A stretch of DNA of 64,000 bases, from NCBI GenBank assembly GCA_033675265.1, contig JAUJYZ010001479.1, forward strand, positions 19,136-83,135, in the 5' to 3' direction. Positions 9,424 to 19,831 of the stretch are shown here, in pieces (positions within the stretch are counted from its first letter, which is position 1; each line of letters opens with the position of its first letter). The DNA is from Actinostola sp. cb2023 (Eukaryota; Cnidaria; Anthozoa; Actiniaria; Actinostolidae). Below the pieces are notes generated by a model. That model had not been told where the DNA came from, ran no database searches, and saw only the letters and a program-made list of their open reading frames with translations. The position numbers and the translations under genes are program-made.

Positions 9424-10304
9424 GTATTAAGATTGGAATTGTAACCATGATTTTTATGTATCAAATTTGACAATATTTATATATTATAATTTTTAGTATT
9501 TTTTTATAGTAAAACTTATTTAGTTTTTTTAAGAACTCATTTATGATGATGATATAAACTGTGTTTTCTTCTTTAGGTTACAATAAGCTAAAACCTTATG
9601 GCTTCCCTATTCACGGATGCATTTGTGGATATAGCAGAAGAATACTTTGGTTGGAGCTTGTAAAATCCAACAACAATCCCAAGATAACAGCTACACTGTA
9701 TTTGGATAATGTTCAAAATTGTGGCGGATGCCCAAGAATAGTCCGATCTGATTATAGGACAGAAAATGTTGTGCAACTTTCAGAAGAAGTTGATCTAACT
9801 GGTGGATTGACTTTTTTAAGGATATGGTTCTGTCAGGTGTGCTAGAGCTTGGAAATGAATTTCACATTTCACTTTTCAAAGATTATTCAAAATGAACTCG
9901 ACAAGGTCAGAGATCACTGGAACAGTCACTACATATGGCAGTCAAGGCATGATACAGTGAGTGCAGTGGAGTTCCAAATATTTTATATATTTTTTACCAG
10001 AACAATTAGGTTCTATGGATTGTACTATCCCAGTATCAAGATAAAATAAAGGAAGTTGAAGGAGATTGTCAGATTGATGTAGAGGATGATATGCATCATG
10101 AATATTTTGAACACATATTAGAAAGTACATGTAGTAGGTGGAACATGGCAGTTGATGAAGGAGATGCATTTGACCTTTTTCAAAGATTTAACCTATTACA
10201 AATTTGAACATTTTAATATTGAATTTTGATACAAATTTACATCATATGTAAGACAAGCAAAATGAAATACTTGTCTTTGCCCAGACCAATTTGTGTAATT
10301 ATTT

Positions 10305-10530
10305 CCACTAATTAGTACTAAATATATAGCAGCAATTAAACAATAGAAAACAATAGACCGGTGACTTCGGAGCGCGGACAAAAACCGCTGGATCCTCGAG
10401 CATGTATAAATGGTGTAAAGTTATTATTTGTCTTCTATTGTTTAGTGCCATTTAGCACTGATTGTTTACTACTTTTTCATGCCTTTGTTGTCTGCACTCT
10501 AGAAATGTCACTATTTAGTAATAGTGCTAA
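10305..10530. mobile_element. Degraded MITE of the ACAATAGAAAACAATAG family
   Basis: TTAGTACTAAATATATAGCA, AACAATAGAAAACAATAG and, in reverse, CTATTGTTTAGTGCCATTTA and CACTATTTAGTAATAGTGCT. This resembles the elements at 4931-5077 and 32852-32972 with an unrelated middle. No TSD was identified. Confidence 0.5.
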
Positions 10531-10659
10531 TAATTTGGTATGCCTCAAAAATTCCAATTCATAAATAATAATATTGGATTTCTATTGTAAATTATGTAAA
10601 TTGGTAATCAATAAAAACCTATTCATACTTCATGAATATTCATTATCCCGTGCGATGAC

Positions 10660-10723
10660 GTAATAAGCAGTATATAAGGTAGAATTAATTATGCAAATGT
10701 GTCAGTTCACCAAGATTGAGATG
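10660..10723 (+). promoter_or_regulatory. Remnant histone-type promoter
   Basis: TATATAAGG at about 10,671 followed by an ATGCAAAT octamer (about 10,691-10,698) and, 22 bp later, ATGGCGAGTAAAAGTCGACC, which resembles the start of an H1-type tail. This is upstream of the H1 tail fragment. The promoter call is inferred. Confidence 0.4.
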
Positions 10724-10944
10724 GCGAGTAAAAGTCGACCCACCCAACCCACCCTCTTGTTGACAAAATTAGCACTTATGTGCTCTTTGTCGTATTGCTC
10801 GACAGGGAGTCTCATCCCATACTTTAATGCTAATGAGTCAGCGGGAGGGATAATGTACTATTGTGTTGATTTTGCCATGCAAACAGGAACAAAGAATGTG
10901 TTCTTTATAAAACATTTTTACAAATTTATAAAACATTTTTACAG

Positions 10945-11028
10945 CCAGCAGCCAAGAAACCCGTCGCAAAGAAACCCGCCGCAAAGAAGGCCAAACCAGC
11001 AGCCAAGAAGAAGGCAGCAAAGAAATAA
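10945..11028 (+). pseudogene. Histone H1 C-terminal tail fragment
   Basis: In the frame starting at 10945 the sequence reads PAAKKPVAKKPAAKKAKPAA and continues KKKAAKK-stop (TAA 11026-11028), a lysine-alanine-proline tail diagnostic of linker histone H1. The globular winged-helix domain is missing: upstream sequence back to the possible start at 10721 is in another frame and includes a short duplicated TTTATAAAACATTTTTACA. A histone stem-loop follows at 11060-11075. It shows that the histone repeat once included H1. Mirror copy at 60686-60771. Confidence 0.75.
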
Positions 11029-11059
11029 AGTGTTTATATTAAACACAACCAAACAAAAC

Positions 11060-11075
11060 GGCTCTTTTAGGAGCC
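11060..11075 (+). terminator. Histone 3' stem-loop after H1 fragment
   Basis: GGCTCTTTTAGGAGCC followed by ACCCACA, 31 bp after the H1 tail stop codon; same hairpin as H2A and H2B. Confidence 0.9.
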
Positions 11076-11321
11076 ACCCACATGAATAACATGCAATGAC
11101 AAATGCTTCACGAAAATAACTGGCGGTTCACCAGAAAAACTGAGCCTGTAAATAGTATAGATGATTTAATAGTATGAATGATTGAATTTTACATATACGC
11201 CATGCAAGCAAGGGAAGCAACAGGAAGCCCAACACAAGGGCGAAAATTCAGCTCATAATGTCTGACTGGAGAGACGTCATTAAAATAAACTCGAACATTT
11301 TTTTTTAGATTTTGTTTTTGC

Positions 11322-12010
11322 ATTGGATGGCAAGAGCTTGCAATCCAGCACATTTTCCCATACGAGTCCTATTTTTAAAATGTCATTTCTTATATATCAG
11401 ACATGAGCTGGAACTTCGCCTATTGCAATGATACAGCACTCGGTAAAGCCTTGATTATGTCCCTGCTTCTATCCCTTTATTTGGATCTTTTATTTATTTA
11501 TTATAGTGTTGCTAGTTTTGTAAGACTCGCATAGAGACAATAGTATTATGCTCCCAATACTTATTATTATTATCCCTTCTTTCTCGTTACTTCATTGTAT
11601 CCCTCCCATTTATTAAACATCAATGCATACATACAAATCAAAGATAAAAAAGTTGTTGCTGGAACTGTCATGTCAGCTGAGCACCTGCCCTGCTGGCAGT
11701 GATACCTCGACGGCCCAAAGTCACTATGAGAGAGGGAACCACTTCTCGCCAGGTACTTCGTAGCTTCTACGTGACAGTTCGATAGTATTTGGAGCCGCTA
11801 AACTCCCTCCGTATGGCACCACATTACACTAGTGCTCCTAATCAGTATTGGTCTGGTGTAAATTTAATATTTGATTTGGTCATTCCGTTGTTCCAGTCGT
11901 TCTGTTCCAATCGTCCGTTCCGGTGTTTTAGATGTTACTACTCATGCCGTACATACTTGAATATGTCAATCGCCCAAACTCATCGAACAGAAGTGTCGAA
12001 AGGAGAAAAT
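11322..12010. repeat. Histone-cluster flank, diverged copy 2
   Basis: Carries the same ordered motifs as 4388-4810 (GCATTGGATGGCAAGAGCTT, CTTCGTAGCTTCTACGT, GGAGCCGCTAAACTCCCTCC, GTGTCGAAAGGAGAAAATTC), interrupted by about 350 bp of unrelated AT-rich sequence. No gene is seen. Confidence 0.65.
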
Positions 12011-12133
12011 TCACTAGACGTGACTGACAGTCGGTACTCCCTTTGTCCAAGTGGTAGGGGTGATCGGCGGTCGGTTTTGAAAACGACCCTAAAAGGTACG
12101 CATAAATTAAAAGAGCTGTTGAAGCCATGTTGA

Positions 12134-12716
12134 TTTTAAAGTGCTAGCTACTTGGACGAAAATCGATCGAAATTTAATTTAGCTGAAACTTCATTGAATA
12201 ATTCTTCAAGGGTCTAATAATAACTAGTTAAAATCTTTTTTCGATATTCCAGAGGGAAGTACTATATTTTTATGAATCTTTAGAGGTGTCAGTGACGTCA
12301 TCTACTCAAACCAACATTCAGCTCCATACATTTCTTTGTATTTTGTGAGTCAAAACATCTCAATGTTTTGTTCAGATAACAGCTCTGCATTGAAGACAAC
12401 TGGTCAGACAATCAATCCTAAGCACAAATAATGTAAGAAAACTCCTTCACCCAAACTTTTAGCTTCATAGAAATAAAATAATTCAAGAAACTAAACACAA
12501 AGAAATGTATGGAACGAAGCTGTGTTGATTGGCCGATTGTTAGGGTTGAGTAGATGACCTCACTGACACTTCTAAAGATTCATAAAAATGTAATACTTCC
12601 AATAGGAATTTTGAGAAAACACATTAACCAGTAATTGTATGGCTCTTTGAGATTATTTCAGTGAAGTTTCAGCTAAATTAAATTTCGATCGATTTTCGTC
12701 CAAGTAGCACTTTAAA
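12134..12716. mobile_element. Foldback element with ~240-bp terminal inverted repeats
   Basis: TTTAAAGTGCTAGCTACTTG at the left is the complement of the right end near 12,716 (CAAGTAGCACTTTAAA). Matching continues through GATCGAAATTTAATTTAGCT, AGATTCATAAAAAT and AGTAGATGACCTCA, nearly to the middle at about 12,420. There is no open frame. Mirror copy at 58983-59573. Confidence 0.8.
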
Positions 12717-12859
12717 GGTACGACCATATATGACCATATATGGCGAAAAAGTGATTGTGCTGAGTCGTTTAATCAGTCTGGACAACATATTTCTTCTGTT
12801 CTTTCAATTGACCCTAAAAGGTACGGACTCGTGTTACGTAACTGCCTTTTGTGTTGGAA

Positions 12860-12980
12860 CCCTAAAAGGTACACACAGGAAATACCACTTGGACAAAGGG
12901 AGTACCCCCCCCCCCCCCCCTCCCCCCTGTACACACAGGAAATATTTTCAACCCTAAAAGGACCGCCGATCACCCCTATC

Positions 12981-13018
<38 letters not shown>
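12860..13018. repeat. Inverted motif pair with poly-C runs of 16, 6 and 37
   Basis: ACCCTAAAAGGTACACACAG and CACTTGGACAAAGGGAGTAC precede C runs at 12905-12920 and 12922-12927, then CCTAAAAGGACCGCCGATC precedes a 37-C run at 12982-13018. The same words occur inverted near 12,035-12,095. Proline-rich frames here are artefacts of the C runs. Confidence 0.8.
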
Positions 13019-13021
<3 letters not shown>

Positions 13022-14108
13022 AGACGTTTCACGTCTGTAAGGGTGATTTTATCGACCAGAAATAATAGATTGTTGATATGAGGCTATGTAAACATGGTTC
13101 ATGACCTTGAACAACCTTGAAGCGATGCAGTGGATTTGATTGTAAAAATAACTGACCACAAATGTATTTTTTTCTGTTGTCAAACATGTTTTATTTACTA
13201 AACAAAAGCCATAGAATTACAGTTTTTCTTGTTTCGGTTAAGTTCAAGTTCTATCTAGATGTGATTTTGATGATTTTAAACCGAAAATTAATTTTGCAAG
13301 AATCGAGCTTCAAGTTCATTCAAACTCGGCCGGCAAGAAACTAGCTCGACGAATCGTCCAATTATTTCTGTCCACAATAACGAAGAAAACTAAATATAAC
13401 GGCTCAGTACGTTTTCTCAATCACATACTAACCATTTTGTAAGTTATAACTTAGCTACACATAAGTCTTATATTTTCTCAAGTGTACGACTGAAAATATC
13501 AAGAAAAGATAGCCGTAAGCTTCAGTTATACTCACAAAAGAGTAAAAACAGAGCGATTCTTGTAGCTACACGGCGGGTTCGCTAGAACATTCATATCTCT
13601 AGTAAAATATGTCAAAGAGAAAAAACATCTTCAAATGTCTCAGAAACGTCCATCGTTTATACATTTTTGTCGAGAAAAGCGACGAAAAGATTCAAAAATA
13701 CGACAACAACTGTAGATATTTGGCTACCTGACTTAGTGCTCCATTCATCAAGATGTCAAATATTTCAGAAAGTTTGCCCGACTCTTCGTCATTGATCGTG
13801 ATTCGGCTCAGCTTTTCTCACTTTTCTTCGTGTTTCGTGTTCACAGGATACAAAAACAAAGTGTAACAAGCATTCTTCTGTAATTTTCTGACAGAAAATA
13901 GCATTCTTCAAATCGTTTTTCGTGTCAAAACAGTAAACTGCACAGATAAAAGTTGTCGAGTCGCTTTGCCATTTTGATTTCTTTCGTGAGATTTGATTGG
14001 ATGATGGGCGATTTCTGACGCTTTTCAGGAAAATTGAAATTTTGATCACTAAAATCTCGCGTAAATAAAGGAGTTTTACGAAAGAAATCCTTGTAGTTAT
14101 TTTATAAA
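13019..14108. other. Non-coding stretch, nothing identified
   Basis: AT-rich sequence with short open frames lacking any recognisable motif. The mirror stretch 57,569-58,665 shows the same with different frame breaks, which argues against coding use. Confidence 0.4.
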
Positions 14109-14231
14109 ACAAATAGAAAACGTATTCCCGTGTTTACATAGCCTGATATAAACACTCGGGAAAGTTTGGGAGAACTAGTCTCGAGCTCTGTGTAAAACCT
14201 CGCCTAACGGCTCGACTTCTCCCAAACTTCC

Positions 14232-14262
<31 letters not shown>

Positions 14263-14280
14263 GAAACGTTTTCTATTTGT
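14109..14280. mobile_element. Near-perfect hairpin MITE with TAAA target duplication
   Basis: ACAAATAGAAAACGTATTCC at the left end is the near complement of the right end (ACGTTTTCTATTTGT). The stem continues through GTTTACATAGCCTGATATAA and AGTTTGGGAGAA. TAAA flanks both ends (14105-14108 and 14281-14284). It directly abuts the 5.1-kb transposon. Confidence 0.85.
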
Positions 14281-14283
14281 TAA

Positions 14284-14460
14284 AGTAGAGCGGATATGTG
14301 CGAGAATTTTTCACTTTTTGTTACAAGCATGAAATTTTGCAGAAAAGTAGGTTTTTATATGCTTATTAATATCTGATATGGTGCCATCGCGAAATTTAGT
14401 GCTGAGGCGGGTTTTAGGGCATTTTATCAAAATGGCCGCCATCTTGACCGGAAGTGAAAT
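14284..14460 (+). repeat. Left terminal inverted repeat of the 5.1-kb transposon
   Basis: 177 bp, matching 19224-19410 inverted. It ends internally at GACCGGAAGTGAAAT. A further ACCGGAAGT copy lies just inside at 14625-14633. Confidence 0.9.
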
Positions 14461-14951
14461 GCACTTTAACTAGAATAACTTAAAAGGTACGTTTTCCCGC
14501 ATTAAATCAGACAAATGGGCACGATTACTCTCTTTTACAGAAAATACATTGCTTTAGTAGTTTCACAACATTGTACATGATTTTTATGCATAAAAATGAA
14601 AGTTCAAAATGGCCACCATATCAAACCGGAAGTGGTTGTCGTCTTTTACGGAATTATTGTAAAAGATATCCTTGTTTCATTTTTTTTTGCTACAAAAAGA
14701 TCACATAGTTTTCCTTGTTGTATAGCTGTATTTACACTGTAATGTAGCTGTTGATGCGATATATATGTTAACTAACAAAAGTTACTTTTGAACAAGAGCA
14801 CAACTAAAAATTACTAGGCTCGTGCATCTGCATGATCAACATTGTTGTTATCTTAGCAATCTTCACTGATCGCTACATACTAATGCAATATATGCATCAC
14901 AATCTCAATGCCTTTGTTTCCAATAAAGTGGTTTATAAACACATGGTAAAT

Positions 14952-17900
14952 TCATCTGTTGCCGCACTCCTCAGCACAAGAACAAAGAGCAGTACAGGTC
15001 AATTCCACCTTCGCACATGAACACCTGCCGCGACATCCTTTCTTGCAACCACATTCCACGAGCTGACGACAGGACTTAGTCACATCTGGAAGAGCTGACC
15101 AGAACGGCTCCCAGGTTCCCTCACTTAGTGTCCAACCCCATTTCTCTGGACTTGGTAGCACTGGACGTGGCTTTAGCGCTTGTCCCCAGCAGTAACCAGC
15201 CTGGTAGGCAGCACGCTTGGTGTGTTCCACTAAGGCGGCTCTCAGTTTCCAGACCTCAAGAGCGGTGTTCTTCCCCCTTCCGCCGAAACATGATACGGTA
15301 TCACAACCCGTGAAAGCATGAAATACTGGAAGTGCCTTTGATGTTTGTGGCCCCAGGCTGGAAGAAATCTCATGAGCTGCAATGTAGCGCAGGTGATTAC
15401 CGGTGCCAAATGCCAGCCAGAGCTCAGGTCGAGCATGCTCTGAAAGTTGTGAGAGGACTGCAACTGCGAGGATTAGAACATCTGTGTCTACAGTACGTAG
15501 CATAATCTTTTCATAACCATGTTGGACAGCATCTTGCACATGTAGCATCATTCTAGTATCTGCCTCTTCGTGACTGCAGGGAGCCAGGCTTGACGTATCA
15601 CGTGGCAAGGTGCATAACACCTGATCTCCATATGTTGTAATGATTTGCTTCTGAACGTCAAGGTTCGAAATGCATTCTGCAAGGAACTTAAAAAGTTCAC
15701 GCTTGTTTTCGTCCACTCGAAGAAATTCTTTCCAGTTAGATGGAAGGCGATTGGTTCCTGCGACTCGACGACGAACTCCAGCTCCTCTGTTGCCTCTAGT
15801 TGTCGCTTTCAGACTATTTTCTACATACTCGTCCCAAACAACATCAAGACGGTCAACATGACGAGACTGTGCCTGTATGTATGGTAAAAAAGACTGTGAA
15901 GCGTATTCGGAAAATGTTTTCTCTGTCCCTGGCTTGATCATGTGCACAAGTACAGCGCCATCAATGATGGTGACATCTATTGAATTAGGCATCTCACTGC
16001 GCACTGTACTGTCAGCTTCAAGGCATTCTGTTAGCTGTGACTTATTTTTTGGAAGACGCAACTTTCCAAAGTTGGACAATGATGGGGGGCAGCCTTGGTT
16101 CTCATGCTTGAAGAAATCGTCAAGGTCGCCTTCTCTCGTCTGACAGGAGATGTAGAGCCGGGCAAAGAGAGAACAGTCTCTCTTCATCGATGTTAACTGG
16201 TGTGCTGTTTTTGAGGTTTTTCTAGATGGAGGCGAAGCAAACAAGCTTAGTTTGTTCCTCTTGATTGGATCGTAGAGGGACTTTTTACGATCTAGCAATC
16301 GCTCGGTAAGGAAAGTGTCGAATTGATCTCTGCCAATGGTCTCTATCTGACGAAGTCTTCCTACGGCATCTGGCGCAGCAATTTCCTTTGTGTCGAGAAC
16401 CAAAAGGTCTTCACTTTCCTCTATAAATGGGTTACCAAGATCTTCAAACGTTGCCACAAGCGATGTTACATCCTTGAAGAATGAAACTTGGAAACTTGTT
16501 TGCACTTCATGGTGAGATTCACTAGACTGATGATTAGATGTCATTAACATCGAACTTTCAAATTCGTTCACCAACCTCGCCATCTCTGGGCCTGACGTCA
16601 TCCATCGACGGAGGGCAACTGGGTTCTCAGTCAGACCAACAGCACCGCCATCACCTTTAACTATCGCATTATTTTGCTCGTGGGCATGATCAATTGCTAT
16701 TGCAGAGAAGCTTCTGGGGGACTTGTGGACAGTGAAAAACCCTTTTTCAAAGTGTGAGGCAACTTCTGGAGCAGCCTGCTTAAGGGAATACATGTCACGA
16801 AGATGCACTGGAAGCCAACGAGCATAATTGGTATGGTTTAGTGCAAAAACCATGGCATCATCTTGGAGAGGGCCTCTATGTAGAGCGTGAAGTTGGCTTG
16901 ACGTAGTGATCTAAGGAACGTCAAAAGGAGAAGCTCGAGTTGTAACGTTGTGTACCAGTACTGGAACTGAGGAACAGCTAATGCCTGTTTGTGACACCAG
17001 TCGTCAAAGAGCAGGGCATCATCATCCACGCCCTCTATATACATACTGTAAGCCTTGTTCAGCAAGATGTACAGACTGCTGGCTGTTACCTGGTGAGTTC
17101 TACGTGAGCGTGTAACACTAGTTGCTTTGATAAATGATTCTGCTGTTCCAGAAGAAGCAACATTGGCATCTACTATTGCGGCAACCCATCCACTATCCTC
17201 TAGCCACCCACCAATGGCTTTCAGGAAAGCCATTTCTATATGGAGGCCACCAAACATGATGACAAACTTCTGTTCTCCATACTGATCTGGCCAGTTCCAC
17301 TGAATTTGTTTGGCAACGGTGTACAGTGGGTTGATCCATAGCAATCACAGGAACTTGACCAGGATTAAGATGATGAACACATTCCTTGATGACATTCATC
17401 GCATGCCGAATCATAGCTACTGATTTTGCTTGGTCGATCAGGGAAAAGAGGTAGTAAAGCAGATATGGCGGGTGAATGAGATTGCTGTTGCTGGTCTGTC
17501 GTAGAATGATATGCTGCCCAGGAAACCAGCTGTCCTTCCTTCAGACTCTCTTCATTTATGACGTTCTTCTCTACGTTTTTGAGCCAGCTCACCTCTTCTT
17601 GAAAGGCATCGACCATAGCGATTCTATTTATATCCAGTCGGTCATGTTCCGAACGGGACTTGTATGCTTTGGCCAGGTCAGCGAGTTTGAAAATTGTGAG
17701 GGTAGACTCTTCAATATACGCAACAAGCTCTGCAAGTGCAATTCCTTCAGGGCGCACAATCTTTTCCTCCCCATTGTCGTCATAGCTAGAAGTTTGTGCC
17801 TTTCTGTACAGCTTAGCAAGACAGGTGGCGTGATATTTTGCTTCAAGCGCTACAAGGTCTCCTCCACAACTGAGTTTCGTTAAGAGCTGTTGGTCCTGCA

Positions 17901-18394
17901 GTACATATGCACATGATCGTACCCTGGAATCCAAGCCGAGAGTGGAGACATTGCGAAGGGGTTTGTTTCGAGTAGCAATCTCGTCACAAAAAAAGCATGT
18001 TGCGGCATTTTCAACGGACGAGCTAAAATTTGAACGTGTGTACTTTCTCTCAATTTCCTGTCCTGTTCTTGTGCATACCTCTTTTGTGCTCTTTTAAGTT
18101 TCGTAGAATTGAAAAGAGCATAACAACTCTTGTGCCATCGAGCTTGGTGTCTTGCAAATGTAGCTTCGATGCCATCTTCTTCTTCTAGTCTCAAAATATT
18201 TATATCTGATGGCAAGCAACCAAGATCGTGGAACTTCGATATATTTTCAGCCAACGTCTTGTAGCCGGCACCAACATCAGACTGGCGCTTGGTATCAGCT
18301 GGACACTGCAATGGCTCAGTTGTGATATGCTGGCAAATAGCACAGCGCGAGACCAATCTGTTTTAATCAGAGGCTGTTCACTGCTATTAGACAT
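14952..18394 (-). pseudogene. Transposon protein: zinc region, transposase-like core, FEN1-like PIN, CXC domain (frameshifted)
   Basis: Reading from 18394 down: N-terminal CAICQHITTEPLQC with YKTLAENI, then HQARWHKSCYALFNSTKL (C2..HC-type zinc ligands), a second set CFFCDE...KYHATCLAKLY, a core with VIAMDQPLYTVAKQIQW and VIMFGGLHIEMAFLKAIGG and later IAIDHAHEQNN, a PIN/FEN1-like region (IIDGAVLVH, HEEADTRMM, VDTDVLILA, FTGCDTVS, FGGRGKNTALEVW), and the C-terminal CXC motif CGCKKGCRGRCSC. This copy is broken near 18,340 (two extra bases), 17,330 (CCC for CC) and 16,850 (five T for six) relative to the other arm, plus two breaks shared with it. The best open version is at 53277-56717. Confidence 0.75.
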
Positions 18395-19037
18395 CGATTT
18401 TCTTTAATGAAAGTTAAAAACTCTCATTATACACTCATGTGATGAAGACGTACAAAATTACATAAAGCAAAAACCAGATAACAGTGAAACTTACATTGAA
18501 AATAACTTTTGGGGGTCCCTTCAGCACCGGCAAACAATTTGCCATTTCATAAGCTGAAAACAGCTCTGTCTTTTTCTTTTGAATTTAAGAATAATTAACA
18601 AAGTATTAGCTAAATAATTGTGGCATTTAATATCATGATCTTATTACATGCAATCATATAAAAATAAATATCTGTGAAGACATATAAATTTAATTTCGAA
18701 AACAGATACTTACAGTATAAGCAGTGAGGATTACTTCTTCTTCTCTGTAGGAGCGTGAAAGTTTACATTTTCCAGCAATTACATGTGTACATATAAAGCT
18801 CTATGTCTTTTTTGTTATTTTTGTATCTTTTTTGTTATATGGTTGATTGTATAAAGATTACTGTGTCTTGCCCAAAACAAAATGGTGGATGCAATATGCA
18901 AATTTGATTGCTGAGAATTCTGGGTAATTTACCAGTCTCTCTCTGCCGTATTTTTCTAAATTCAATTTAAAAACATCATATTTCAGTAAGTTGGGGGAAA
19001 CAGTTGCCACATTAAAAAAGGTAAAAAAGTAAACGAT

Positions 19038-19237
19038 ACTTCCGGTCCAAACATACCTCACTTCCGGTTTGTGGTAAAGGTGACTCTAAATAACCAGATC
19101 TATTGTATTCTGCAACTTTATTTTAAAAATGAAGATAATTTACAGTAAGAAGTACATTATGCACCTGTTGAAATCAATGAAAGCCTTTTTTGCTAGATTT
19201 TACATTACTTCCGGTGATGACTAATTTCACTTCCGGT
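19038..19237. promoter_or_regulatory. Cluster of four ACTTCCGGT sites near right end of transposon
   Basis: ACTTCCGGT at 19038-19046, 19060-19068, 19207-19215 and 19229-19237, with reverse-complement copies at 14448-14456 and 14625-14633 at the other end. All six lie in the terminal ~380 bp of the element. The core CCGGAAGT is an ETS-type motif; the sites may also be subterminal transposase-binding repeats. They sit upstream of the gene's 5' end, so a promoter role is plausible. Confidence 0.55.
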
Positions 19238-19410
19238 CAAGATGGCGGCCATTTTGATAAAATGCCCTAAAACCCGCCTCAGCACTAAATTTCGCGATGG
19301 CACCATATCAGATATTAATAAGCATATAAAAACCTACTTTTCTGCAAAATTTCATGCTTGTAGCAAAAAGTGAACAATTCATGCGAATTTCTGCACATAT
19401 CCGCTCTACT
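19224..19410 (-). repeat. Right terminal inverted repeat of the 5.1-kb transposon
   Basis: 187 bp, reverse complement of 14284-14460 with a 10-bp extra segment (AATTCATGCG region near 19,376-19,387). It contains CACTTCCGGTCAAGATGG followed by CGGCCATTTT at 19228-19255. Confidence 0.9.
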
Positions 19411-19600
19411 GATAGTGGCGTTATTGCGGAAACCATACCCTATACCAGACCAAAACGTACCCTATCCCAGACTAAAAAGGCAAAAAATGATACAGACCCA
19501 GACATATGACATATCCCAGACCTGGGAGCTCAAAAACCATACCCTATCCCGCGGCACATACCAGTATAGCATGCATATATAGGGGAGTACCCCCTCCCGG
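19411..19600. repeat. Dispersed CCCTATCCCAGAC repeat
   Basis: Several ACCCTATACCAGACC / ACCCTATCCCAGAC / CATATCCCAGACCT blocks ending in GGGGAGTACCCCCTCCC. The same vocabulary occurs at 2,950-3,060 and, diverged, at 8,870-9,100. It abuts the truncated H2A copy. Confidence 0.6.
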
Positions 19601-19601
19601 G

Positions 19602-19792
19602 GCTGGCAACGCTGCCCGAGACAACAATTAAGAAGACCAGAATCATCCCCCGTCACTTGCAGTTGGCCGTCAGGAACGACGAGGAGTTGAACAAACTTCT
19701 TGGTGGAGTTACCATCGCTCAGGGTGGTGTACTTCCCAACATCCAAGCCGTCCTTCTGCCCAAGAAGGCAGAGAAGAAACACGCCTTTAGAA
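19602..19792 (+). pseudogene. Truncated histone H2A (3' half)
   Basis: Begins abruptly at GCTGGCAACGCTGCCCGAG, equal to codons for AGNAARD of H2A, and continues through [18 protein letters not shown] to AEKKHA. Compared with the intact gene at 5985-6362 it has an insertion in the DNKKS codons (ACAATTAAGAAG, introducing a stop) and CCTTTAG in place of CCTAAG, which destroys the normal stop. The similarity continues through the stem-loop and about 300 bp of 3' flank, to near 20,110 (compare 6,362-6,700). It is a segmental duplication of the H2A 3' region, not a functional gene. Confidence 0.9.
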
Positions 19793-19815
19793 GCAGTTTC
19801 ACTACACAAAACAAC

Positions 19816-19831
19816 GGCTCTTTTAGGAGCC
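19816..19831 (+). terminator. Histone 3' stem-loop after H2A fragment
   Basis: GGCTCTTTTAGGAGCC followed by ACCACA, identical to the H2A stem-loop at 6386-6401. An E2F-like TTTGGCGCCAA follows at 19927-19937. Confidence 0.9.

Larger units (their letters stand above)
8142..10207 (+). pseudogene. Integrase-like gene relic with zinc ribbon and helix-turn-helix
   Basis: Pieces of one protein in order. At 8142 lies a start with MFCTGCGGNITLLDANFCPS, a C-x2-C...C-x2-C zinc ribbon, followed by FHRGYRYKDIVSLLNKHRNA, a helix-turn-helix-like segment. At about 9583-9770 lies YNKLKPYGFPIHGCICGYSR and GGCPRIVRSDYRTENV, an integrase-type core with D/E-like positions. At about 9880-9960 lies IIQNELDKVRDHWNSHYI. 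An acidic C-terminal stretch ends at a TGA at 10205-10207. I recognise this as a repeated cnidarian and fish family with an integrase-like core. Frames are broken, the 8.4-9.56 kb interval contains a MITE (9134-9423), and the start of the core is lost. Mirror copy at 61524-63633. Confidence 0.6.
14284..19410 (-). mobile_element. 5.1-kb DNA transposon encoding a CXC/FEN1-like protein
   Basis: AGTAGAGCGGATATGTGC at 14284 is matched in reverse complement by GCACATATCCGCTCTACT ending at 19410. The terminal inverted repeats span 14284-14460 and 19224-19410 (177 and 187 bp, differing by a 10-bp gap). Both carry AAAATGGCCGCCATCTTG next to ACCGGAAGT. One gene (18394 to 14952, minus strand) fills the interior. 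No target-site duplication is evident; the left end abuts a hairpin MITE. An inverted copy lies at 52257-57390 in the other palindrome arm. I do not recognise a named superfamily. Confidence 0.8.

Noticed and set aside
10691..11089. 132-codon open frame as a protein gene
   Set aside because: It is in a different frame from the H1 tail and gives no sensible protein; the H1 tail frame explains the sequence.
12773..13040. Proline- or glycine-rich open frames (also at 2788-3025, 20236-20627, 51018-51437, 58619-58807)
   Set aside because: Produced by C/G runs of uncertain length within repeats.
14284..19410. Polinton/Maverick or Helitron interpretation of the 5.1-kb element
   Set aside because: No polymerase B, capsid, ATPase or Rep/helicase motifs; the element is short with a single gene and true terminal inverted repeats.
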